From Natronococcus roseus (GTDB taxonomy: Archaea; Halobacteriota; Halobacteria; Halobacteriales; Natrialbaceae): 64,000 nucleotides of DNA. The stretch is taken from the NCBI RefSeq assembly GCF_043677095.1, contig NZ_JBHLJR010000001.1:838918-902917 (forward strand). The letters are read 5' to 3'. Both the position numbers and the translations under genes were made by a program. This document shows positions 18,434-26,500 of the stretch, one piece after another; the stretch's first letter is position 1; each line of letters begins with the position of its first letter. The notes below the pieces were generated by a model that was not told the origin of the DNA, ran no database searches, and worked only from the letters and a program-made list of their open reading frames with translations.

Positions 18434-19273
18434 TTAGCCGTCCGCCGGTTCGCCGACCTCGAGGGCGAGCGTCGCCAGTTCGGCGAACTCCGACGGCGTC
18501 ATGGCGTCGGCACGCTTCTGCAGGAGGTCGTCGTCGGCCGCCTCGACGACCGCGTCGGGCGCACCGAGGTTCGTGATGTGGGCCGTGTTCCGGATCGCGT
18601 TCCGGATCGTCTTCCGGCGCTGGGTGAACATCGCCTTCACGAACCGCAGGAAGAAGGCCTCGTCGTCGACCGCGTAGTCGGGCTCGCGGGGCTCGAGCCG
18701 AACCACGGCGCTTCGGACCGCCGGCGGCGGCGAGAACGCTTCTTTGGGAATGGACTCGACGAGTTCGGGCTCGGCGTAGTGCTGGGTCGATACCGAGAGC
18801 CGCCCGTACTCCGACGTCCCCGGATCGGCGACCATCCGCTCGGCGAACTCCTGTTGAAACATCAGGACGAGCGGGCGCTTCTCGGGCAGCAGCCGGAACG
18901 TGATCTCGCTCGAGACGCCGTAAGGGAGGTTCGACACCGATGCCGAGAAGTCGGGCAGATCGACCTCGAGGGCGTCGCCCTCGAGCACGGTCAGTCGCCC
19001 GTCGTCGATCTCCTCGGCGAACTCCTCGCGGAGGAAGGCAGCGAGCTCGCGGTCGCGCTCGACGACGGTCACCGCGTCGGCGACGGCGAGCAACCGATCG
19101 GTCAACGCCCCCGTTCCGCCGCCGATCTCGAGGAGGTGGCTCGTCTCGGCGTCGATCTCGGCGAGGTAGGTCGGCAGGCGATCGAGCACGCGGTCGTCGA
19201 CGAGGAAGTGCTGGTCGCGGTCGGGATCGCCGCGAACGCCCGCGCGCGCGATCAGCCCGTCTGGATCTCTCAT
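18434..19273 (-). CDS. ksgA: 16S rRNA dimethyladenosine transferase KsgA/Dim1
   Basis: Methyltransferase that dimethylates two adjacent adenosines near the 3' end of 16S rRNA during small-subunit maturation. SAM motif I is LEIGGGTGALTDRL and the catalytic NLPY motif is in VSNLPYGVSSEI. The segment FTQRRKTIRNAIRN in the C-terminal domain is diagnostic of the family. Length (279 residues) is normal. The ATG at MRDPDG is preferred over a TTG two codons upstream. It belongs to the conserved cluster with L21e, Rpo4 and DUF655, although a Usp gene lies between here. Confidence 0.93.
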   Translation of the reverse strand: MRDPDGLIARAGVRGDPDRDQHFLVDDRVLDRLPTYLAEIDAETSHLLEIGGGTGALTDRLLAVADAVTVVERDRELAAFLREEFAEEIDDGRLTVLEGDALEVDLPDFSASVSNLPYGVSSEITFRLLPEKRPLVLMFQQEFAERMVADPGTSEYGRLSVSTQHYAEPELVESIPKEAFSPPPAVRSAVVRLEPREPDYAVDDEAFFLRFVKAMFTQRRKTIRNAIRNTAHITNLGAPDAVVEAADDDLLQKRADAMTPSEFAELATLALEVGEPADG

Positions 19274-19323
19274 TGCCAAGGCTAGTGTCGGGCTCGGTGT
19301 AAACGCACCGTCTCGAGCCGCGT

Positions 19324-19797
19324 TCAGGAGCGGTCGCGGACGTAGGTAACCGGACAGGGCGCGTTGAGCATGATCTTCTGTGCGGTGCTGCCGAACACGG
19401 CCTTCCCCGCCGGCGAGCGCTTCCGGCCGCCGACGACGATGTTGTCGGCGCCGGTCTCCTCGGCGATCCGGAGGATCTCCGACTGACGGTTGCCGACCGA
19501 GGCCCTGATCTCGACGTCGATCCCGGCCTCCTCGAGTCGATCGACGATCTCGCCGACCGGCTGGGTCTCCTGTGCTACCTTCTCCGCGGGCAGATCCCGG
19601 CTCTGGATGTCGAACCCGATCTGTGCGACGGCGTCGGGGTAGCTCTGTACGTCGTCGTCGTACTCGTCGGAGCCGACGACGTGTGCGACCACGACCGTCG
19701 CCCCTGCCGGCTTGGCGACGTCGATTACGTGCGTGACGAGGTCGTCGACTCGGTCGCTGTCACCCGTTCCGACTGGAAGCAGAATCGTCGAGAGCAT
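19324..19797 (-). CDS. UspA-type universal stress protein
   Basis: Single-domain universal stress protein of 157 residues. The ATP-binding pattern is complete: ILLPVGTGDSD at the N-terminus and VVGGRKRSPAGKAVFGSTAQKI near the C-terminus (G-2x-G-9x-G-S type). Such proteins bind ATP and help in stress survival, often through protein partners. A TATA box about 25-33 bases upstream indicates its own promoter inside the ribosomal cluster. A second member of the family lies near 40 kb. Confidence 0.9.
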   Translation of the reverse strand: MLSTILLPVGTGDSDRVDDLVTHVIDVAKPAGATVVVAHVVGSDEYDDDVQSYPDAVAQIGFDIQSRDLPAEKVAQETQPVGEIVDRLEEAGIDVEIRASVGNRQSEILRIAEETGADNIVVGGRKRSPAGKAVFGSTAQKIMLNAPCPVTYVRDRS

Positions 19798-19818
19798 TGG
19801 TACTGGTTGACTCGGTTA

Positions 19819-19830
19819 TCTCTTAAAGAT
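19819..19830 (-). promoter_or_regulatory. TATA box of universal stress protein gene
   Basis: On the minus strand the sequence ATCTTTAAGAGA is centred about 27 bases before the ATG, the normal haloarchaeal spacing for a leaderless transcript. Confidence 0.6.
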
Positions 19831-19921
19831 GGGGGTATCGGATACGGAGGGTACAGCGCGGTGGAGCCCGTATTTCGCTCCGTTTGCCGTCGGGTGCAAA
19901 ACTCGTCCCAGCGCCCGGTGA

Positions 19922-20512
19922 TTACTCCTGTTCCTGCTGGCGGCCGACGAACGTGCGGTACTTCAGATCGTCGTCGCGGAGCTCCTCGAGGATGCGCTCG
20001 ACGAGGATATCGCTGGGGTCGTGGAGACCCGAGACGCGTTCGGAGAGCTCCTCGAAGCTCTCGAAGGGCTTTCGCTTCCGTTCGTCGAGGATGCCGTTTC
20101 GAAGCTTCTTGCCGATCCCCGGCAGCAGGTTCAGCTGGTGGAGCCGCAGCGTGATCGGCTGGGCGTCGTTGTAGAAGTCGACGAATCGCTCCTCGTCCTC
20201 CTCGACGAGGTCCTCAACGACGTACTCGAGTTCGGTCTGTGCACCCGATGAGAGCGCTCCGTACTCGACCTCCTGGCAGTCGACGACGACGTCCCGTTCG
20301 TCGGATGGTTCGATCACGACTTCGCTCCCGATGGTGAGTCGGGTGTCCTCGTCGAACGCGACCTGGTAGAGTCCGAAGTCCTCGACGTCCAGTGCGTACC
20401 CCGCCGGCGACTTCGCGTACTGCGGTCGGCCGTCGCCGGAGAGCCCGTGTGCGAGGTAGTCCAACACGACTGCGCGTCGAACGTCCGTCTCGTCGCTATC
20501 GACTTCGCTCAT
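19922..20512 (-). CDS. DUF655 family protein, nucleic-acid-binding
   Basis: A 196-residue member of the archaeal DUF655 family. The N-terminal half is a beta-rich, OB-like region and the C-terminal half carries a helix-hairpin-helix segment (LNLLPGIGKKLRNGILDERKRKPF), which suggests RNA or DNA binding. Its function is not established. The gene order L21e-Rpo4-DUF655-KsgA is found in most Euryarchaeota and argues for a role in ribosome biogenesis or transcription-translation coupling (inference). It has its own TATA-like sequence just upstream. Confidence 0.9.
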   Translation of the reverse strand: MSEVDSDETDVRRAVVLDYLAHGLSGDGRPQYAKSPAGYALDVEDFGLYQVAFDEDTRLTIGSEVVIEPSDERDVVVDCQEVEYGALSSGAQTELEYVVEDLVEEDEERFVDFYNDAQPITLRLHQLNLLPGIGKKLRNGILDERKRKPFESFEELSERVSGLHDPSDILVERILEELRDDDLKYRTFVGRQQEQE

Positions 20513-20534
20513 TGGCCGAGGGTACGGCGACGTT

Positions 20535-20545
20535 ACACTTAAAGA
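20535..20545 (-). promoter_or_regulatory. TATA-like box before DUF655 gene
   Basis: Minus-strand CTTTAAGTGT lies about 23-32 bases before the ATG of the DUF655 gene. It may be an internal promoter in the otherwise co-directional L21e-Rpo4-DUF655 group. Confidence 0.5.
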
Positions 20546-20557
20546 ATCGGCCCGCCG

Positions 20558-20914
20558 TCAGGCGTACTTCGCGACGACGTCGAGGATCTCGTCGAGTTCG
20601 TCGCCCGACAGCGAGTAGCGCTGCTGGGCGTACACCGATCGGAGCTCGTCCCGGTTGCGGGGCAGGAGGTCGGTGATCTTGTAGGCCGTCGGCTCGTCGA
20701 CGTACTCGAGTTCCTGTAAGTCCGCGACGAGTTCGCGAGACTCCTCGGGCTCGAGGACCGCAAAGCGGTTGGCGTGTTCGATCGCTCGCGCGAGCTCGTA
20801 GCGCAGCTCGCGGTCCTCGTCCATCGCGCGCTCGGTCTCGATGTCGGCGAGCAGTTCCTTCGTTTCCGAGACGGTCAGGAACTCCTCGTCGACGATCTCT
20901 TTGAAGATCGTCAT
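20558..20914 (-). CDS. rpoF: RNA polymerase subunit Rpo4 (RpoF)
   Basis: Archaeal homologue of eukaryotic Rpb4, 118 residues, which pairs with Rpo7 to form the polymerase stalk. Recognised from size, the opening IFKEIVDEEFLTVSETKELL, the helical HRDC-like C-terminal region (LPRNRDELRSVYAQQRYSLS), and its invariant place directly after the L21e gene. Only six bases separate it from the L21e stop, so the two are co-transcribed. Confidence 0.9.
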   Translation of the reverse strand: MTIFKEIVDEEFLTVSETKELLADIETERAMDEDRELRYELARAIEHANRFAVLEPEESRELVADLQELEYVDEPTAYKITDLLPRNRDELRSVYAQQRYSLSGDELDEILDVVAKYA

Positions 20915-20920
20915 CGGTTC

Positions 20921-21229
20921 TCAGACCTGAACTTCGTCCTGGTCCTGTGCGCGGAGGTGGGCGGCGGTGACGATCACGGTCTTGTCCTTGCCGCCGTCGG
21001 TGATCTGCACCTTGAAGGCGTTGCCCTGTTTCCCGACGACTTCGCCGGTGAGACCGTCGAAGCGCGGGTGGAAGCGCCCGTTCTGGATGCTCGGGTCGAT
21101 CTTCAGGTGGACTTTCTGTCCCTCATCGTACTGCTGAATCGCTCGCTGCGGCGGGGAGGCGCCGCGGCTTCGCGGATCGTTCGAAAGCTTGTCCCGGGTT
21201 CCCTGGCGAGGTCCATTAGAGTTCGGCAT
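20921..21229 (-). CDS. rpl21e: Large-subunit ribosomal protein L21e
   Basis: Ribosomal protein of 102 residues. The family is clear from NGPRQGTRDKLSNDPRSRG at the N-terminus and the beta-barrel core FDGLTGEVVGKQGNAFKVQI. It is the first gene of the L21e-Rpo4-DUF655 operon and has a TATA box 30-38 bases before its ATG, so a short leader is likely. Confidence 0.97.
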   Translation of the reverse strand: MPNSNGPRQGTRDKLSNDPRSRGASPPQRAIQQYDEGQKVHLKIDPSIQNGRFHPRFDGLTGEVVGKQGNAFKVQITDGGKDKTVIVTAAHLRAQDQDEVQV

Positions 21230-21257
21230 AGTCGTACGGCTCCCTTACCTCGTGACA

Positions 21258-21268
21258 GTTATAAAACG
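21258..21268 (-). promoter_or_regulatory. TATA box of L21e-Rpo4 operon
   Basis: Minus-strand CGTTTTATAAC lies about 30-38 bases before the L21e ATG, in the 120-base region shared with the divergent cystathionine gamma-synthase gene. Confidence 0.65.
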
Positions 21269-21349
21269 CACGTTTGTTCCTCGAGCGGGGCCGTCGCCGA
21301 CCGAGAGCGAACGGCAAGAGTAACCCTCCCCGACCTCGTTGGGCCGGAT

Positions 21350-22537
21350 ATGGACGACGACCCCGCAAGCGACGAGCACGACCGCTTCCGGTTCGAGACC
21401 CGATCGATCCACGCCGGACAGGAACCCGACGCGGATACCGGTGCGCTGATGACGCCGATCCACGCCAACTCGACCTACCAGCAGGACGCGCCCGGCGAGC
21501 ACCGCGGCTACGAGTACTCCCGGACCGGCAATCCTACGCGTACGGATCTCGAGGCGAACCTCGCCTCCCTCGAGAACGCCGACTACGGCCGGGCCTTCGC
21601 CAGCGGGATGGCCTCGATCAACACGGTCCTCAACCTGCTCGAGGCCGGCGACCACGTCGTGACGGGCAACGACGTCTACGGCGGCACCCACCGGATCTTC
21701 ACGCAGGTGTACGAGGACTACGATATCGACTTTTCGTTCGTCGACATGACCGATCTCGACGCCATCGAGTCGGCGTTCCGCGAGGAGACGGAACTGCTGT
21801 GGCTCGAGACCCCGACCAATCCGCTCATGTCGATCGTCGACGTCGAGGGCGCTTCCGAGATCGCCCACGCCCACGACGCGCTGTGTGCGATCGACAACAC
21901 GTTCGCGACGCCGTACCTCCAGCGCCCGCTCGAGCTGGGCGCCGACATCGTCTCGCACTCGCTGACGAAGTACCTCGGCGGCCACTCCGACGTCGTCGGG
22001 GGCGCCCTGCTGACCGACGACGCCGATCTCGACGAACGGTTCGGCTTCTACCAGAACGCCGTGGGCGCGACGCCGGGTCCCTTCGAGTCGTTTCTCGTCC
22101 TCCGGGGGACCAAGACCCTGCCCGTCCGGATGGATCGCCACTGCGAGAACGCCCGCGCCATCGCGGAGTGGCTCGAGGACCACCCGGACGTCGATCGGGT
22201 CTACTACCCCGGGCTCGACTCTCACCCCGGCCACGAGATCGCCCGCGAGCAGATGGACGACTTCGGCGGGATGCTGAGCTTCGAACTCGACGCGAGCCTC
22301 GAGGAGACGAGCGAGGTCGTCTCGGGTACGGAAATTTTCACCCTCGCGGAGAGCCTCGGCGGCGTCGAGAGCCTGATCGAACAGCCCGCGCCGATGACCC
22401 ACGCCGCAATTCCACGCGAAGAACGGCTCGAGGCCGGACTCACCGACGGCCTCGTTCGCGTCTCGGTGGGGATCGAGCATGCCGACGACCTGATCGCCGA
22501 CCTCGAGACGGCCATCGAGTCGGCACTACACTCATAG
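21350..22537 (+). CDS. metB: Cystathionine gamma-synthase/lyase (PLP enzyme)
   Basis: Pyridoxal-phosphate enzyme of the Cys/Met metabolism family, 395 residues. Markers are the substrate/PLP segment YEYSRTGNPTRTDLE, FASGMASIN, and the PLP lysine in SLTKYLGGHSDVVGG. It either makes cystathionine from cysteine and an acylated homoserine, or cleaves it; sequence alone does not separate the two. The ATG at MDDDPASDEHD begins a typical acidic haloarchaeal N-terminus. An in-frame upstream extension overlaps the divergent L21e gene and is not real. It could supply homocysteine for the MetE-like pair 7 kb away (inference). Confidence 0.9.
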   Translation: MDDDPASDEHDRFRFETRSIHAGQEPDADTGALMTPIHANSTYQQDAPGEHRGYEYSRTGNPTRTDLEANLASLENADYGRAFASGMASINTVLNLLEAGDHVVTGNDVYGGTHRIFTQVYEDYDIDFSFVDMTDLDAIESAFREETELLWLETPTNPLMSIVDVEGASEIAHAHDALCAIDNTFATPYLQRPLELGADIVSHSLTKYLGGHSDVVGGALLTDDADLDERFGFYQNAVGATPGPFESFLVLRGTKTLPVRMDRHCENARAIAEWLEDHPDVDRVYYPGLDSHPGHEIAREQMDDFGGMLSFELDASLEETSEVVSGTEIFTLAESLGGVESLIEQPAPMTHAAIPREERLEAGLTDGLVRVSVGIEHADDLIADLETAIESALHS

Positions 22538-23018
22538 CAGAGAGTCGGACGCGTTCGTTGTCGTACGAATCGTTGTTAGGAGCAGGGGAATCACGTCTCG
22601 AACGAATCGGCCACTCCGCGTCGCGGCGGCGCACGCTGGGCGACGGCGAACGAACTGTGAGCCGTCGCTCACACCCGTGCGAGGGATGAACGAGGGAACG
22701 AAGTGACCGAGTGAATCGGCTGGGGAGGACGTGGGAACCCCTGTGTTCGTGCGAGGTGGACTGTTGTCGTCGTGCGTATCGTGAGCGCCTTGCCTTTTCG
22801 GTCCCGCTCGGTGGTGGGTTAACCAGGGCTGCAGACTTGCGATCGGACGCTCCGCTCGCAGTTCGTAACAACGAATCCGATAATCCGGTTTCGAACCAGG
22901 TTCGAACGACGAGATCGCACTCCCAGCCGCCGTTTCCCTCGAGCCGACGTCCGTCTTCGCAGACCGAGACGCCTCGGCGGACACAACGCTTTCCTATCGT
23001 CTCGTCGAACCGCGAGCC
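22538..23018. other. Gene-free stretch with repeat segment
   Basis: About 480 bases between cystathionine gamma-synthase and the MBL hydrolase without a credible gene. Translations in all frames are Arg- and Ser-rich and lack the acidic bias of real genes here. The middle part contains a G-rich hairpin segment that recurs near 46.4 kb (listed separately). The last 100 bases should hold the MBL promoter, but no clear TATA box stands out. Confidence 0.6.
22705..22750 (+). repeat. Dispersed G-rich hairpin segment, copy 1
   Basis: The core reads TCGGCTGGGGAGG, then GTGG, then AAC, CCC and GTGTTCG, with short variable gaps. The same order of blocks occurs near 46.43 kb. Two small stems can be drawn: CCGA with TCGG just before the core, and GGGG with CCCC inside it. 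No open reading frame in the repeat looks real. It could be a small non-coding RNA, a palindromic repeat family or the trace of a mobile element. Confidence 0.5.
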
Positions 23019-23705
23019 ATGAGTGCCGACAGCGAGGACCCCGGCGTTTACCTCCTGCCGATCACCGTCGACTACGGCGGGCGCGAGCTGACGATCACCC
23101 CGACGGCCGTCGAGACCGACCGCGGCCCAGTCCTGATCGACGTCGGCCCGCCTGGCGCCGTCGACGGGCTTCGAACACACCTCCGCGGGCTGGGGTTCGA
23201 GCTCGAGGACGTTTGGCTCGTGCTCCTCACGCATCACGACGGCGACCACGTCGGCGGGCTCGGGGAGCTGCTCGAGCGGGTCGATCCGATCGTCGCGACC
23301 CACCGCGAGGAGGCGCCCTACGTCACCGGCGACCGGGACCCGATCAAGGGCGACCTGGACGTGTACCGACCGGCTCCGGTCGATCTGGAACTCGGCGGCG
23401 GCGCCCGGGTACCGACGGTCGCGGGGCCGATGGAGATCGTCGAGACGCCCGGCCACGCCCCGGGTCACGTCTCCCTGCACTTCTCCGATCACGACCTGCT
23501 GCTGGCCGGCGACGCGCTCGTCGCGGATGGCGAGGAACCGCTGTCGGGCCCGAAACCGGAGTTTACGCCCGATATGGAGCGCGCAGCGGAGTCGGTCGGC
23601 CGGCTCGCCGACCTCGAGGTCGAGCAGGTCGTCTGCTTCCACGGCGGCCACGTCGAGGCCGGGAGCGAGCGACTCGCGGAGATCCACGAGGAACTGCGCG
23701 GTTAA
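23019..23705 (+). CDS. MBL-fold metallo-hydrolase
   Basis: Metallo-beta-lactamase fold hydrolase of 228 residues. The metal-binding motif is LLTHHDGDHVGGLGELL (HxHxDH with His-His-Asp-Gly-Asp-His), followed by TPGHAPGHVSLH and LLAGDALVADG, which supply further ligands. This is the pattern of the glyoxalase II-like and general MBL hydrolase group that binds two zinc or iron atoms. Substrate unknown. It stands alone in its direction, with a small intergenic gap to the next gene. Confidence 0.88.
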   Translation: MSADSEDPGVYLLPITVDYGGRELTITPTAVETDRGPVLIDVGPPGAVDGLRTHLRGLGFELEDVWLVLLTHHDGDHVGGLGELLERVDPIVATHREEAPYVTGDRDPIKGDLDVYRPAPVDLELGGGARVPTVAGPMEIVETPGHAPGHVSLHFSDHDLLLAGDALVADGEEPLSGPKPEFTPDMERAAESVGRLADLEVEQVVCFHGGHVEAGSERLAEIHEELRG

Positions 23706-23837
23706 TCGAGACCACGGAGCACCGGGGTTCGCCCGAAACGCCCGTCGAGCGCAGCGACGTCGTCGGCTCGGCGTGACCGTCGAACACGCCGCCGACTGAT
23801 AGCGCTATGCTCCTCGCTCGAGTAGCGGGACGACGAC

Positions 23838-24329
23838 GTGGCGTCTCACCGCTCGTCGACGGTGCGGATCGCGTACGCGGTGGCCGGGTGGTGGGTCGCG
23901 TTCGCGGCGCTCAGCTTCTACTGGGCGGCCGGCGGAACGATCGGGGTCTCGACGCTCGGCGAGGGTACCGGGGCGCTCGCGGCGGAGCGAGAGCCCTGGT
24001 TCGTCGCGACGGTCGCGGCGACGGGCGTCCTGAAACTCGTCCCCGCCGTGCTGGCGCTCCCGCTGGTCCGACCGTGGGGAGATCGGATTTCGCGCCGGGT
24101 CCGCGTCGTCGCGGTCGGCGGACTGGGCGCGCTCTCAGTGCTGTACGGTACGGTCGGGATCGCGGCGAAACTGCTCGTGCTCGTCGGCGTCGTCACTCCC
24201 GCCGGAATCGACGCTCGAGAGTTCTGGGGCCACCTCCTCGTCTGGGATCCGATCCGGGTGCTCGGCGGCGCGTTGCTGTGCGCCGTGGCGGTGCGCTCAC
24301 GCCGAGAGCCGAGCGACGAACTGCACTAA
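23838..24329 (+). CDS. DUF3995-like four-span membrane protein
   Basis: Small membrane protein of 163 residues with four hydrophobic segments (about 10-32, 55-78, 90-115 and 138-155). The opening VAGWWVAFAALSFYWAAGG and the overall plan match the DUF3995 family, which has no known function. The GTG is chosen because no earlier in-frame ATG is present in this gap. It is convergent with the RNA ligase gene, 13 bases apart. Confidence 0.72.
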   Translation: MASHRSSTVRIAYAVAGWWVAFAALSFYWAAGGTIGVSTLGEGTGALAAEREPWFVATVAATGVLKLVPAVLALPLVRPWGDRISRRVRVVAVGGLGALSVLYGTVGIAAKLLVLVGVVTPAGIDAREFWGHLLVWDPIRVLGGALLCAVAVRSRREPSDELH

Positions 24330-24342
24330 CGTCGCCTCGCCG

Positions 24343-25461
24343 TTACTCCGTGACGACGTGGCCCTCGAGGTAGTTTTCGATTTTGTCGTTGCTCGACTGG
24401 ACCCGCTTGCGGAAGGTGAGGACCCGATCGCCGTCCTCCCGGCGGTCGGCCTCGATCTCGAGGGTCAGTCCCTGCTTGCGGAGGTGCTCGAGCAGCGCCT
24501 CGACCGTTTCGGAACTCGCGCGGACGGTGTGGCGCTCGCCGACCGTCCCGCCGTCGTTGACGGTGTCGATGGCCTCGCGCATCGACAGTAGGATCGCCTC
24601 GCCCAGTTCGTGAGCTCGCTCGCGGGCGTCCTCGTCGCTCCCGTCTACCTCGATCGTTCGGAACCCCTCCCGCAACAGCCGTCGGAACATGAACGGCTGT
24701 CCGTAGTCGAACGGCAGCGAGAACGCGTACGCGAGGTCGCTGCGGGTCGAGGCCGACGTCGTGTACTTCAGCAGCGTCGTCGCGTCGGGCGAGCGCATCA
24801 CGACGCCCTCCCGGCTCTCGGTCTCGAGGTCCTCGACGATCCGTAACACCTCGTCCGCGGCCTCGTCGGCGTCGTAGCTGCCGAACAGCCGAGTCTGGGG
24901 GACGCCGTACCGATCGTAGCGCTCGCGGCGCGCTTCGACGGGGAGGGGGTCGCCGGACTGCCGATCCCGCCAGTCGAACGCCCGAAACGCGAGCGAGTCG
25001 ACCTCGGGGTAGTCGTGGGCGGTGTAGGGATTCTCCGGGCCGATCATCTCGCCGCAGACCATCGCCTCCGGGTGGTCGTCGAAGAGGTCCTCGAGGTCGA
25101 CCAGCCGCCCTATGATCCGCGTAGTAAAGGGACAGACCATCCCGCTGCGGGTAAACGCCAGTCGCTCGCCCTCGATGCGGACGACCCGGACGTTGTAGCC
25201 GTTGAGCTTCTCCTCGACGACGACTCGATCCTCGAACTGGGTCGGGATTCCCGTCTCGAGGACGAGGGTGCGGGGCACCTTCGGGAACCCGCGGACGACC
25301 TCGCCCCCGATCAGGACGGTCCCTCGCTCGATCCCGCGGCGGTAGTCCGGGACGTGGCGGTACTCCCGGCCCTCGTAGCTGCGGTCCTCGAGATGCTCCT
25401 CGAGGCCCTCGAACGCGGATTCGCCGATCCCGAGCGGCCTGTGGTACTCGGCATCACTCAT
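24343..25461 (-). CDS. ATP-dependent RNA ligase, archaeal Rnl3 type
   Basis: RNA ligase of 372 residues of the family typified by Pyrococcus Pab1020, which can circularise or join RNA. Nucleotidyltransferase motifs are intact: motif I EKLNGYNVR with the AMP-accepting Lys85, motif III-like VCGEMIGPENPY, motif IV EGVVMR and motif V LLKYTT. A C-terminal helical dimerisation region follows. The ATG at MSDAEYHRP is preferred over a GTG one codon earlier. A gene for the RNA ligase partner protein lies 1 kb away on the other strand, which supports an RNA repair or circularisation role. Confidence 0.9.
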   Translation of the reverse strand: MSDAEYHRPLGIGESAFEGLEEHLEDRSYEGREYRHVPDYRRGIERGTVLIGGEVVRGFPKVPRTLVLETGIPTQFEDRVVVEEKLNGYNVRVVRIEGERLAFTRSGMVCPFTTRIIGRLVDLEDLFDDHPEAMVCGEMIGPENPYTAHDYPEVDSLAFRAFDWRDRQSGDPLPVEARRERYDRYGVPQTRLFGSYDADEAADEVLRIVEDLETESREGVVMRSPDATTLLKYTTSASTRSDLAYAFSLPFDYGQPFMFRRLLREGFRTIEVDGSDEDARERAHELGEAILLSMREAIDTVNDGGTVGERHTVRASSETVEALLEHLRKQGLTLEIEADRREDGDRVLTFRKRVQSSNDKIENYLEGHVVTE

Positions 25462-25529
25462 CACGAAGGAGTACTACGGCGAGCGAGATAACTGACGGGG
25501 CGGTCGAGGGGAACGGACGATCGGGCCGG

Positions 25530-25919
25530 CTACAGCTCCAGCCCGCAGTGGGTACACGTCGTTCGGTCCGGATCGTTCGGGGCGCCGCAGTCGGCGCAGT
25601 TCACCGTCGCACTGGCGGCTTCGTTCCGCATTTCGGCTCGAACCGGCGCGCCGCACTCGCCGCAGTACCGGACCGACTCCGCGGGCTCGGCTTTGTCGGC
25701 GTCGAACTCGAGGGCCGTCCCACAGTGTGTGCAGTAGTTCGGCCAGTCGGCGTCGTCGTTCCCACCTCGCCGTCGCTCCCGATACACCTGTACGACGCCG
25801 ACGACGAACAGGGTTCCGAACGCGACCCAGCCGATCGGACCCAGCGCGAGAAACGCCGCGAACAGCACGTAGGCGAGCGCGAGGAGGCCGATTGCCTGGA
25901 GGGCGGTGTGAACGCTCAT
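25530..25919 (-). CDS. Two-span zinc-ribbon protein
   Basis: A 129-residue protein with two membrane segments at the N-terminus (residues 6-42, ALQAIGLLALAYVLFAAFLA and onward) and three Cys-pair knuckles after that: CTHCG, CGECG and then CADCG with CTHCG. These make at least two zinc ribbons facing the cytoplasm. No enzyme motif is seen. It is transcribed toward the RNA ligase and ends 68 bases before it. A TATA box lies about 25-30 bases upstream. Similar small proteins are frequent in haloarchaea and lack a known role. Confidence 0.78.
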   Translation of the reverse strand: MSVHTALQAIGLLALAYVLFAAFLALGPIGWVAFGTLFVVGVVQVYRERRRGGNDDADWPNYCTHCGTALEFDADKAEPAESVRYCGECGAPVRAEMRNEAASATVNCADCGAPNDPDRTTCTHCGLEL

Positions 25920-25940
25920 ACCGATCGTGTCGAGTCGCTC

Positions 25941-25953
25941 TCAATAAGTTTTC
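25941..25953 (-). promoter_or_regulatory. TATA box of zinc-ribbon membrane protein gene
   Basis: Minus-strand AAAACTTATTGA is about 25-33 bases before the ATG, compatible with a leaderless start. Confidence 0.5.
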
Positions 25954-26011
25954 CTTCCGAAGGGGGTCCCGAAGCGGAATTCTCATCGGTGCGCGGCGAC
26001 AACTCGCGGCC

Positions 26012-26452
26012 ATGCGAATCGAACTCCGCGTCTGCCAGCACTGTCTCGAGGGCGACCACGGCAACGAGCGTCGCACCGAGGTCATCAACGATATGGTCGC
26101 CTGCGCGGAGCGAATCCGCGAGCACAAGGAGGTCATCGACCTCGAGGAGGTCGTCATCCGTCGGGTGACCGAGACCGATCCCGGCAAACCCGAGTCGCTG
26201 CCGGTCGTCTCGGCGACGATCCAGGACGATCAGATCGTACTCAACGACCTCCAGCTCGTCACCGAGGGCCCCGACGGGAACATGCTCATGTACGTCGATC
26301 CGCAGGACATCATGACCGTCCTCGCGGGCAACGTCGACGAGATCAGCAAGGCCGTCCACGAGGACGTTACCGTCGACCTCTCCTCGACCAGCGCCGAGAT
26401 GATCTCGGAGGCCGATCTCGGGGCCCGGGGGCCGAACACCGACGAACCCTGA
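26012..26452 (+). CDS. Conserved-looking acidic protein, function unknown
   Basis: A 146-residue acidic protein that I do not recognise. Near the N-terminus it has VCQHCLEGDHGNERR, with a CxxC and a nearby His that could hold a metal. The rest alternates predicted helices and strands without a known motif, and it ends in a disordered acidic tail. The strong Asp/Glu bias and third-position GC indicate a real gene. It directly precedes the RNA ligase partner gene (48 bases) on the same strand, so it may belong to the RNA repair unit (inference). Confidence 0.72.
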   Translation: MRIELRVCQHCLEGDHGNERRTEVINDMVACAERIREHKEVIDLEEVVIRRVTETDPGKPESLPVVSATIQDDQIVLNDLQLVTEGPDGNMLMYVDPQDIMTVLAGNVDEISKAVHEDVTVDLSSTSAEMISEADLGARGPNTDEP

Positions 26453-26500
26453 TCCGGCTGCGAACCCAGCTATTTCTCCCTCGAGGACGTACCCCCGTTC

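Noticed and set aside
20774..21349. N-terminal extension of cystathionine gamma-synthase
   Set aside because: The in-frame extension runs through L21e and Rpo4 on the other strand and shows no family similarity; the ATG at 21350 is the natural start.
22532..22984. 150-codon minus-strand frame in the 480-base gap
   Set aside because: Composition is Ser/Arg/Thr-rich rather than acidic, no motif is seen, and it runs across a non-coding repeat segment.
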